Below are positions 6,074 to 12,786 of a stretch of 13,394 nt of DNA, piece after piece. Location: the NCBI GenBank assembly GCA_012513125.1, contig JAAZCS010000143.1:1-13394 (forward strand), read 5' to 3'. Both the position numbers and the translations under genes were made by a program. The notes below the pieces were generated by a model. It was not told where the DNA came from, did no database searches, and worked only from the letters and a program-made list of their open reading frames with translations. Source of the stretch: Treponema sp. (GTDB lineage: Bacteria > Spirochaetota > Spirochaetia > Treponematales > Treponemataceae). Every line of letters starts with the position of its first letter. Positions within the stretch are counted from its first letter, which is position 1.

Positions 6074-7660
6074 TTGACAAAGAAAGCAATCATTTATGTT
6101 GATAATAAAGAAAACATAATTCCATTTTCTCAGTTCTTAGTTTCATCTGGATGGACGATAATTTCTGGCGATGAAACAGAAAATCTTTTGAAAAGTGAGA
6201 ATATTCCTGTAGTTCATGAATCTGGATTAACTGAAAATATAAATGATAAGAATGATACTTTTGAAGTTATTAGAAAATTACTCAATTCAAATTTAAAAAG
6301 TGATTCTTCTGACAACATTTCACTAGTTTGTATTAATTTATCACCTCTGAAAGAAAAAGCTGGTTCTAATATCATATCAGATAATTTCTATTTGACTTCT
6401 ATTTTAAGAAATTGCTTTGTAAATTATAAAAATCTTTTAGTTTTGACAGATCCTGAAGATTATCATGAAGCAGAAATTCAAATTAGAACAGATTGTATCA
6501 CAGATTCATTTAGAGCTTATCTAGTTGGAAAAATGTTAAATATGATATCTGCTTATGATGGAATTGTTTCACATCAAATATTCAAGAATAGTCCATATGC
6601 AGATAAATTCTCTACCTATTTATCAATTCCGTACAAAAAGATAGGAAAATCTCTGGCTGGATTAAATCCACAACAAGAAGCTTGTATTTATATAAAAGAT
6701 GAAGATTTCTCATTTTCAAATAATTCCTTAAAAAAAATATATAAAGATTTGCCTTGTAACATCATAACTGACGTTTCTTTTGCATTGGAGCAAATCCGTC
6801 TTCTTTTTAATTATTTTAGAACTCAATTTACAGTAAAAAGTGTAAACTGTGATAATTATGAATACACTACTCAATTTACACCGTTGACAGGAACCGTTTT
6901 TACTATTGCAGTAAAGTATAAATCTATTATTGGAGCAGCTTTAGCGGACAATACGTTAGACTCATTTTACAAAACTTTTACTTATGATACAGATAAAATT
7001 AGTGGTGCCGTTTTTGGATGCAGTGCCGTAATCGATGAAAAAGTTGCAAATGAAATTGTAAAAAGTAATTTTACAGCAATTTTTGCTCCTGATTTCACAA
7101 ATGAGGCTCGACTAATTTTAGGTAATAATAAAGGAATTCGTTTGATAACAATATCTACTGAAGCGGAAATTGGTTATGACACTGAGTTTATTAACAGTGG
7201 ATTTTTGATTCAAACCAAAGACAATTTATTATTTGATAAATGGTTTATAAAAACATTGAACAGACCGTCCCAGTCAAAAATTGACCAAATGGCGTTTGGA
7301 ATGCTTTTGGTTATGCATATGAAAACTTATTCGGCTGTTTTGATAAAACAAAATTCTCTTGTAGGTATAGCACAAGGCGATATTTCAAGTGTCGATGCCG
7401 TTGATGAAGTCTTAAATAATTCCAAAAAGAATCATCAAAGAAGTAAAGTTTCAGAAAATACTGATGATAAAATATTGGCAGATGTTCTTGTTTGCGACAC
7501 AGCAATTTCGTTATGTGATTCAATAAAAGAATTAATTAGTTGTGGATTGTCAGCAATTATTCAACCAGGTGGTTTACTAAATGATGACGAATTTATAAAA
7601 TATTGTAATGAACATGATGTCGTATTAGTTTTTACAGGAATGACACATATTTCATATTAA
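6074..7660 (+). CDS. Diverged PurH-like protein, probably lacking both catalytic activities
   Basis: The 528-residue product aligns by eye over its whole length with PurH, the bifunctional AICAR formyltransferase/IMP cyclohydrolase of purine synthesis. Family landmarks recur in order but are degraded. N-terminal K-A-I-I-Y-V-D-N-K matches R-A-L-I-S-V-S-D-K, and 31-35 S-G-D-E-T replaces S-T-G-G-T. The R-V-K-T-L-H-P motif is absent. 85-91 V-C-I-N-L-S-P replaces V-V-N-L-Y-P. 125-130 T-D-P-E-D-Y is kept. 194-201 has N-P-Q-Q for the usual N-P-H-Q. 281-287 K-Y-K-S-I-I-G replaces K-H-x-N-P-C-G, losing the catalytic histidine. 431-442 G-I-A-Q-G-D-I-S-S-V-D-A, 496-500 I-Q-P-G-G and 520-525 F-T-G-M-T-H are recognisable. 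The fold is probably kept while purine catalysis is lost, suggesting a regulatory or ligand-binding role. It lies 27 bases upstream of the MraY-like gene. Confidence 0.8.
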   Translation: MTKKAIIYVDNKENIIPFSQFLVSSGWTIISGDETENLLKSENIPVVHESGLTENINDKNDTFEVIRKLLNSNLKSDSSDNISLVCINLSPLKEKAGSNIISDNFYLTSILRNCFVNYKNLLVLTDPEDYHEAEIQIRTDCITDSFRAYLVGKMLNMISAYDGIVSHQIFKNSPYADKFSTYLSIPYKKIGKSLAGLNPQQEACIYIKDEDFSFSNNSLKKIYKDLPCNIITDVSFALEQIRLLFNYFRTQFTVKSVNCDNYEYTTQFTPLTGTVFTIAVKYKSIIGAALADNTLDSFYKTFTYDTDKISGAVFGCSAVIDEKVANEIVKSNFTAIFAPDFTNEARLILGNNKGIRLITISTEAEIGYDTEFINSGFLIQTKDNLLFDKWFIKTLNRPSQSKIDQMAFGMLLVMHMKTYSAVLIKQNSLVGIAQGDISSVDAVDEVLNNSKKNHQRSKVSENTDDKILADVLVCDTAISLCDSIKELISCGLSAIIQPGGLLNDDEFIKYCNEHDVVLVFTGMTHISY

Positions 7661-7687
7661 TATTGATTTTTAATATTTGGATTTTGT

Positions 7688-8758
7688 ATGCTTTTTTATT
7701 TAGGTAAATATCTTCAGGCTTTTTTTGGACCTGCAAGGCTTTTTCAATCCTATGCTGTTCTTATTACAGTAGCTTTATTTTTAGGATTTTTTCTTTCATT
7801 AAAATTGATTCCGAAATTTTATAAATTTTTACCTCATGATAGGGGTCGAGAATTCACATTAACGGCGGATGCTGCAAAAGGTAAACCTACTGGAGTCGGT
7901 ATTGTTTTTATTACAATTTTTGTAATACTTTGTTTCTTAATTATGCCAATGACAATCACAAGATCATCTATTTTGGTATTGACGTGGCTCACTATGTTAA
8001 CAGGCTATCTCGATGATAGAAGTATTACTAGTTGGGGTGAATATTTAAAAGGATTTCTCGATCTTGTTATAAGCGTTTTAACTTCTATAATTTTGTATCT
8101 TGGATTAAAAAAAATATCAGCTGACAGTCAAGTCTGTTTTTGGCTACCATTCATTTCTAGTCATGTTGTTGTAAATCCTATTGTTTATGTTGTTATTTGT
8201 ACTGTTATGCTTTGGGCTTCAATTAATACTACAAATTGCACTGATGGTGTTGATGGATTATCTGCAACTTTGGTTTTGCTAGCTCTTATCACACTTGGTT
8301 CAATATTTTATTTCGTTTTAGGACATGTTGAAATTGCAAAATATCTTCTAGTTCCTCACTTATCTGCTGGTGCAAATTGGGGCGTTATGCTTTTTGCTTT
8401 AGCTGGTGTTGTAATGGGATATTTATGGCATAACGCTTATCCAAGTAAATGTTTAATGGGTGATGCAGGAAGCAGAGCTTTGGGATATTTTATAGGTGTT
8501 TGTGTAATGGTATCAGGAAATCCATTTATGATTCTTGTTACATCGTCTATAATTTTTATAAATGGTGGAATGGGACTAATAAAAGTCTTTCTATTACGGT
8601 TCTTCAAAATAAAAGTTTTTGAAAAAATCAGATTCCCTTTGCATGATCACATGAGAAAAAATCATGGGTGGTCGCCAACTCAAGTTTTAATTAAATTTTC
8701 TATAATGCAACTTTTGATTACTGTTGCAATGCTTGGAATATTCTTTAAATTAAGATAG
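7688..8758 (+). CDS. mraY: MraY-type phospho-N-acetylmuramoyl-pentapeptide transferase
   Basis: A polytopic membrane enzyme of 356 residues that matches MraY, which transfers phospho-MurNAc-pentapeptide to undecaprenyl phosphate to make lipid I. The signature elements are K-G-K-P-T-G-V-G (64-71, usually P-T-M-G-G), the catalytic Asp109-Asp110 pair in G-Y-L-D-D-R, N-C-T-D-G-V-D-G-L, M-G-D-A-G-S-R-A-L-G and a C-terminal P-L-H-D-H-M-R-K-N-H-G-W-S. The last is the MraY-specific loop, with HDH instead of the usual HHH. About ten hydrophobic helices are visible. The P-L-H-x-H loop argues for MraY over the related WecA/TagO enzymes. It sits outside any mur/fts cluster. It follows the PurH-like gene closely and probably shares its mRNA. 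Its stop is 4 bases from that of the M20 gene on the other strand. Only a weak GGA precedes the start. Confidence 0.82.
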   Translation: MLFYLGKYLQAFFGPARLFQSYAVLITVALFLGFFLSLKLIPKFYKFLPHDRGREFTLTADAAKGKPTGVGIVFITIFVILCFLIMPMTITRSSILVLTWLTMLTGYLDDRSITSWGEYLKGFLDLVISVLTSIILYLGLKKISADSQVCFWLPFISSHVVVNPIVYVVICTVMLWASINTTNCTDGVDGLSATLVLLALITLGSIFYFVLGHVEIAKYLLVPHLSAGANWGVMLFALAGVVMGYLWHNAYPSKCLMGDAGSRALGYFIGVCVMVSGNPFMILVTSSIIFINGGMGLIKVFLLRFFKIKVFEKIRFPLHDHMRKNHGWSPTQVLIKFSIMQLLITVAMLGIFFKLR

Positions 8759-8762
8759 ATAT

Positions 8763-9977
8763 TTATTCTTGAAAGAGAACTGCTAAAGTTAAAGCGTCTT
8801 TTTTGATGTTCTCTATTTTGCAGTACTCATTTGGTTGATGTGCTTGATCATCAAGAGTACTCCAAACGGCTGCGTTAAAACCTTTTCTACGTAATTCTGC
8901 ACCAACAGTTCCACCGCCAATTCCTATACATTGTGCTTCTAATCCATGGGCTTTTTTTATTGCTTTTGATAATTGGATTACTACAGGAGAATCATTTGGT
9001 GTGGCAGGGGATTCTGATTGCTGAGGAATTGACAATTCAATCTTTACGCCATATTTTAGTTCTGTTTCTTTGCACAATTCGTTCACTTTTTCCAAGACCG
9101 AACTTAATTTGTAGCAAGGTAAGATTCTACAATCCATGAAAAATGTATCTTCGCCAGGAATTATATTCACGCCGTCAACATTCTTCAATCTTTTTGTAGG
9201 TTGAAAAGTTGAATAACTCGGTTCAAAAAGTGAATCTTTTTTATCGAATACTTTTTCTAAGTTATTGATTTTTAGAGTCAAGTCACAAGCTGCAAGACAA
9301 GCGTTATTACCACTATCCGGACGAGAGCCGTGAGTTTGTTTTCCGATTACATGGAAACAGAGCCAAAGTAGATTTTTTTCTGCAATTTCAATTGTAACTC
9401 CATCTTTGTCTCCACCATCAGGAATTAAAATAAAATCTTTTTTTGAGAATAAATCATAGTTTTTGAGAATATAACTAATTCCATATTCACTTCCGCATTC
9501 TTCATCTGCAACAAACAGCAGTTTTATTGTGTGTAAAGGCTTAATCTTATTTTGAACAAAATACAATGATGCGAAAACCGATGAAACTAGGCCTTGTTGA
9601 TTGTCTTCAACACCTCTTCCGTAAATTATTCCATCTTTTTGAATAGCTTGCCATGGATTTGTTTTCCATAATGATAAATCACCAGAAGGAACAACATCAA
9701 GATGAGTCATAACCCATATGTTGTAGGCATCAGAAATTCCTGGAATTGTAACGATTAAACTTGGACGCACTTTTTTGCTAACTCGTGAATCAGGAGCATC
9801 AATTCTTTGAATATTAGAAAATCCGTTTTCCTTGAGCCACTTTAACAGAACTTCACACTTTTCATATTCACCGTCACCTCCATTTTCCGGAGACAAGGCA
9901 ACAGTTGATGTTAGAATTTCTTCTAAGTGAATCATTTCATTAGTTTTATTATTCAAAAAAGTGTTTATTTCGTCCAT
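8763..9977 (-). CDS. M20-family di-zinc aminoacylase/dipeptidase
   Basis: A cytoplasmic M20 metallohydrolase of 404 residues, probably cleaving a dipeptide or an acylated amino acid; no signal peptide is present. All metal ligands and catalytic residues are visible: His92 in T-H-L-D-V-V-P (with Asp94), bridging Asp125 in Y-G-R-G-V-E-D-N, the general base Glu159 and ligand Glu160 in A-D-E-E-C-G-S-E, Asp187 in I-P-D-G-G-D, and His380 near the end. The dimerisation (lid) domain spans about 195-320. The W-K-T-N-P-W and Y-G-R-G-V-E-D elements resemble the PepV/Sapep and ArgE/DapE branches; the substrate cannot be chosen from sequence. It is the second gene after galE, 16 bases downstream, with a weak GGA before the ATG. 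It ends 4 bases from mraY, tail to tail. Confidence 0.85.
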   Translation of the reverse strand: MDEINTFLNNKTNEMIHLEEILTSTVALSPENGGDGEYEKCEVLLKWLKENGFSNIQRIDAPDSRVSKKVRPSLIVTIPGISDAYNIWVMTHLDVVPSGDLSLWKTNPWQAIQKDGIIYGRGVEDNQQGLVSSVFASLYFVQNKIKPLHTIKLLFVADEECGSEYGISYILKNYDLFSKKDFILIPDGGDKDGVTIEIAEKNLLWLCFHVIGKQTHGSRPDSGNNACLAACDLTLKINNLEKVFDKKDSLFEPSYSTFQPTKRLKNVDGVNIIPGEDTFFMDCRILPCYKLSSVLEKVNELCKETELKYGVKIELSIPQQSESPATPNDSPVVIQLSKAIKKAHGLEAQCIGIGGGTVGAELRRKGFNAAVWSTLDDQAHQPNEYCKIENIKKDALTLAVLFQE

Positions 9978-9993
9978 TTATTTTTCCGTTTGA

Positions 9994-10959
9994 TTATCTG
10001 TTGTAGGCATCCCAAGTTGTTTTTACCAATGTGTCGATGTCGCTATATTTTGGTTCCCAGCCGAGAAGTTCTTTTGCATATTTACTTGTTGCATAAAGAC
10101 AAGCAGGATCGCCTGGTCTTCTTTCGTCATTGTCAGCTTTTATTTCTTTTCCTGTAATTCTTCTTGCAGCCTCAATCAATTCACTTACTGTTGTTCCATT
10201 TTCAGTTCCAAGATTTACAGTAAGACTTTTGTTGTTTTCTTCAAGATATTTGAGTGCCAAAACATGTGCAGAAGCCAAATCTGTTACATGCACATAATCA
10301 CGGATACAAGTTCCATCACGAGTGTCATAATCAGTTCCGAAAATCTTTAATCCACTTTTTCGTCCGATTGCAACTTCCATAACACGAGGAAGTAAATTTT
10401 CTGTATTTTGTTCCAATCCGTGAACTATTCCTTCTGGATCATATCCTGCAGCGTTGAAATAACGAAGTACAGCAAATTTCATTCCTTTTAATTGATCATA
10501 CCAAGCCATAAATCGTTCAATTTCTAACTTTGTGAATCCATAATAGTTTTCAGGATTTTTTGGATGATTTTCATCCATTGGAAGATACTGAGGAGAACCA
10601 AAAACTGCTGCAGAAGAAGAAAAAACCATTTTTAAACAGTTAAATTTTACAGCTGCATTCATAATATTAAGTGTTCCAGTTATATTATTAACTGAATATT
10701 TTTCTGGTTTAATCATTGATTCGCCTGCGGCTTTAAATGCTGCAAGATGAATGAAAGCGTCGAATCCTCTAGAAAAAGCAGCTTCTATTTCAGAAGGTAT
10801 TAATATATCTCCATGGATAAAGTCGTTTTGAGGAAAAAGATTCATTCTTAATCCAGTTGATAAATTGTCAAATACTGTTACTTTGTGATTATTTTTTAAT
10901 AATTCCTTAACAACGTGACTTCCAATATATCCCGCACCACCAATAACTAATACTTTCAT
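9994..10959 (-). CDS. galE: UDP-glucose 4-epimerase GalE
   Basis: GalE interconverts UDP-glucose and UDP-galactose using tightly bound NAD, feeding galactose use and surface glycans. The 321-residue product has the NAD-binding G-G-A-G-Y-I-G (7-13), D-N-L-S-T-G (31-36), the H-L-A-A-F-K-A segment (71-77), the catalytic S-S-S-A-A-V-F (114-120) and Y-x-x-x-K (Tyr140/Lys144). Further marks are L-R-Y-F-N-A-A-G and a late R-R-P-G-D-P. The frame is open 19 codons further to 11016, but that stretch overlaps the promoter. The ATG at 10959 has GAGG 6 bases upstream and starts at the usual family N-terminus (M-K-V-L-V-I-G-G). It is first in a two-gene unit with the M20 hydrolase. Confidence 0.95.
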   Translation of the reverse strand: MKVLVIGGAGYIGSHVVKELLKNNHKVTVFDNLSTGLRMNLFPQNDFIHGDILIPSEIEAAFSRGFDAFIHLAAFKAAGESMIKPEKYSVNNITGTLNIMNAAVKFNCLKMVFSSSAAVFGSPQYLPMDENHPKNPENYYGFTKLEIERFMAWYDQLKGMKFAVLRYFNAAGYDPEGIVHGLEQNTENLLPRVMEVAIGRKSGLKIFGTDYDTRDGTCIRDYVHVTDLASAHVLALKYLEENNKSLTVNLGTENGTTVSELIEAARRITGKEIKADNDERRPGDPACLYATSKYAKELLGWEPKYSDIDTLVKTTWDAYNR

Positions 10960-10987
10960 AATTACCTCGATTTCATTTGATAAAACA

Positions 10988-11016
10988 ATAATAGTGAAAG
11001 ATATATTTTTTCTCAA
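10988..11016 (-). promoter_or_regulatory. galE: Sigma-70-type promoter of galE
   Basis: On the minus strand TTGAGA (11016-11011) and TATTAT (10993-10988) are separated by exactly 17 bases, which predicts a leader of roughly 20 bases before ATG 10959. Each hexamer differs from consensus at one position. Confidence 0.7.
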
Positions 11017-11056
11017 TAGGATTTTCTTTTGAATTAGTGTATTGTAATTTTTGTTT

Positions 11057-11062
11057 TATAAT
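11057..11062 (+). promoter_or_regulatory. -10 element of the small TPR gene
   Basis: A perfect TATAAT lies 14 bases before ATG 11077, so the transcript would have a leader of under 10 bases with no Shine-Dalgarno. Only a poor -35 (TTAGTG, 11034-11039) is at the right distance. Confidence 0.45.
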
Positions 11063-11076
11063 AATAAACTTTGCTT

Positions 11077-11478
11077 ATGAAAAAACTTACAATAATAACC
11101 ATATTTGCGTTGTCAATTTTGTTTGCATCTTTTGCAACAGTAAAAGAAATTCCTGAAGATTTAACTGTTAATCAATTAATTCAAAAAGGACAATCTGAAT
11201 ACGATTTGGGGCATTACACTGCTGCCGAAACTTATTTTTCTGTTGCAATTCAACGTTTTGGAACTAACGATGCTGTTTATGTTGAAGCAAAATACGAACT
11301 AGGTCATCTTTATATAAAAACAAAAGACTACAAAAATGCATATTCAGCATTAACAGAGATAATTAATATTTTTAATTATTCACCTAGTTCTGAAATTCCA
11401 ACTTCATACAAAAAATTAGCTCTAATTGAATTGAACAAAATTCCACGGAACATTAAAGAATCATTAGAAAAAAATTAA
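11077..11478 (+). CDS. Small exported TPR-repeat protein
   Basis: A 133-residue protein with an N-terminal signal peptide (M-K-K then a hydrophobic run to about residue 20, S-F-A cleavage region). It is followed by about two tetratricopeptide-like helix pairs: G-Q-S-E-Y-D-L-G-H-Y-T-A-A-E-T-Y-F, and A-K-Y-E-L-G-H-L-Y followed by a similar K-D-Y-K-N-A-Y-S-A-L. The pattern resembles the TPR part of YbgF/BamD-type periplasmic proteins, which bind other envelope proteins, but no specific partner can be named. A TTG at 11071 would add two residues; ATG 11077 gives the normal signal peptide start. The stop codon overlaps that of the VWA gene on the opposite strand within a TTAA. Confidence 0.7.
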   Translation: MKKLTIITIFALSILFASFATVKEIPEDLTVNQLIQKGQSEYDLGHYTAAETYFSVAIQRFGTNDAVYVEAKYELGHLYIKTKDYKNAYSALTEIINIFNYSPSSEIPTSYKKLALIELNKIPRNIKESLEKN

Positions 11479-12677
11479 TCTTTTGGTAGCAAGATGGAAT
11501 TTACAACGATTCCATTTTGCTTTGCCAATGAAAGAACATAATCTTTTGAATATTTCTTTGTTTTTCTAGGAACTGGATGTGGTTCTGCATCTCCAATTAG
11601 AATTATCCTTTTTTCAGATTCATCGTTCCACTTGAAAAATTTTACTGCTCCATAAATTGCTTCATACACTGCTTCAGGAATATCTCCGCCTTCTGAACCG
11701 TAAATCCAAATTGATTTTAAATTCTTCTCAAAGACTTTCACTTTATTTGTAAAACCATAAAACTTTACAGGAAGACCTTCATAATTAAATGAATCGCCAT
11801 AATCTCTGTAAAACAAAAGTCCTATTTGTGATTCAGGAGAAGTTTTCAAGTATTCTTCAATTAATTTTGGTAAATCAATTTTAAATTTTTCAATATCGTT
11901 CTTCATGCTTCCTGTTGCATCAATGGCTAAAACAATATTCCCAACTGAAGAGGATGGAATTGTTTTTAGAATTGATGAAATATCAGCGACAATAGATTCC
12001 GGTCCTTTTGAATAAATTACATTCTCTGAAATTTCATTGAATTTTTCACTAGCCGTAGGATTGTAATCATCATTTAGTGCAATTTTATCTTTAGCTGGTT
12101 TTTTAATTGAAACAAAATCAAACATAAAAGGATTGTCAACATAATCACCTGAATAATCGGCATATGGTTTTTGAAATGTACGAATGTTGATAAAAGTTCC
12201 CTTTCCAATATTGATTTCTCCATTTCTTGTCCATTCATATCCATAAATAATTGTTTGAGGGATGAAAATATGGAAAGCCTCTTCAAAAAAGTCAGTTTTT
12301 TCTACAGAGGAATCGACTAAACTGTATTTTGAACCTTCTGATTCTAAAACCTTTCCATCAAGATAGCGAATTTCATCTCCATTTATTGAATTATATTCTT
12401 TTGCTCTGTATGCATAGCTATCATTTTTGCCCTCGGGATCTTTTGTTGTATCTGTTAATAAGACGGAGCCAATAAAATTGTTTTTTCGAATATATAAGTG
12501 ATATCCATTTTCAACCGTGATAATCTTTACATCATTAGCTGTTATTCTTAGTTGCAATTGTTCTGAAGTATAAACAATTTTTTGTGAATCTTTATTTGAT
12601 GATTCACCAGTTTGTGAATAAATAAAAAGAGTCGTTGACAATAAAAATATTGAAATAAATAGTTTCTTATAAATCAT
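11475..12677 (-). CDS. Exported VWA-domain protein with MIDAS site
   Basis: A 400-residue protein with a signal peptide (about 1-21, ending I-Y-S-Q). A beta-rich N-terminal region of unknown fold (about 30-220) is followed by a C-terminal von Willebrand factor A domain (about 245-400). The metal site is recognisable: D-A-T-G-S (253-257), further acidic residues in R-D-Y-G-D (291-295), the G-G-D motif (Asp332) and a late I-G-D-A-E (Asp363). VWA domains bind protein ligands through a metal ion, so a periplasmic or surface interaction role is likely; no enzyme motif is visible. The gene begins 56 bases from the palindromic promoter region it shares with the divergent DUF134-NifX gene. No clear Shine-Dalgarno is seen (AGAG next to the ATG). 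Confidence 0.78.
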   Translation of the reverse strand: MIYKKLFISIFLLSTTLFIYSQTGESSNKDSQKIVYTSEQLQLRITANDVKIITVENGYHLYIRKNNFIGSVLLTDTTKDPEGKNDSYAYRAKEYNSINGDEIRYLDGKVLESEGSKYSLVDSSVEKTDFFEEAFHIFIPQTIIYGYEWTRNGEINIGKGTFINIRTFQKPYADYSGDYVDNPFMFDFVSIKKPAKDKIALNDDYNPTASEKFNEISENVIYSKGPESIVADISSILKTIPSSSVGNIVLAIDATGSMKNDIEKFKIDLPKLIEEYLKTSPESQIGLLFYRDYGDSFNYEGLPVKFYGFTNKVKVFEKNLKSIWIYGSEGGDIPEAVYEAIYGAVKFFKWNDESEKRIILIGDAEPHPVPRKTKKYSKDYVLSLAKQNGIVVNSILLPKD

Positions 12678-12731
12678 ACTCTATTATCGGTTTATCAAAT
12701 AATTATGTTTATATTTTGTTTTCATTGATAT

Positions 12732-12760
12732 TTGACATATGTTAATAATAACAGTATTAT
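12732..12760 (+). promoter_or_regulatory. Sigma-70-type promoter of the DUF134-NifX gene
   Basis: Consensus TTGACA (12732-12737), a 17-base spacer and TATTAT (12755-12760) lie almost wholly inside the inverted repeat, so a protein bound to the repeat would block it. The predicted transcript starts near 12767, with a leader of about 20 bases. Confidence 0.75.
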
Positions 12761-12772
12761 TAACATATGTCA
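12733..12772. repeat. Perfect 18-bp inverted repeat (candidate operator)
   Basis: Arms 12733-12750 and 12755-12772 are exact reverse complements around the loop ACAG. Each arm also carries its own near-palindrome, T-G/A-ACATATGT-T/C-A, so the site could hold two dimers of one regulator. No U-tract follows, so it is not an intrinsic terminator. Confidence 0.85.
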
Positions 12773-12773
12773 G
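12745..12773 (-). promoter_or_regulatory. Mirror-image promoter toward the VWA gene
   Basis: Because the repeat is symmetric, the minus strand reads CTGACA (12773-12768), 17 bases, then TATTAT (12750-12745). This would give a leader of about 60 bases for the VWA gene. The -35 is one base weaker than on the plus side. Confidence 0.6.
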
Positions 12774-12786
12774 AAAAAGGAATCTT

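Noticed and set aside
5881..6093. Minus-strand ORF covering the aroA-PurH-like intergenic region
   Set aside because: Low-complexity product, out of frame with aroA, no ribosome binding site; overlaps both real gene starts.
12733..12772. Intrinsic terminator
   Set aside because: The hairpin is AT-rich and has no T-run on either side. It contains promoter hexamers instead.
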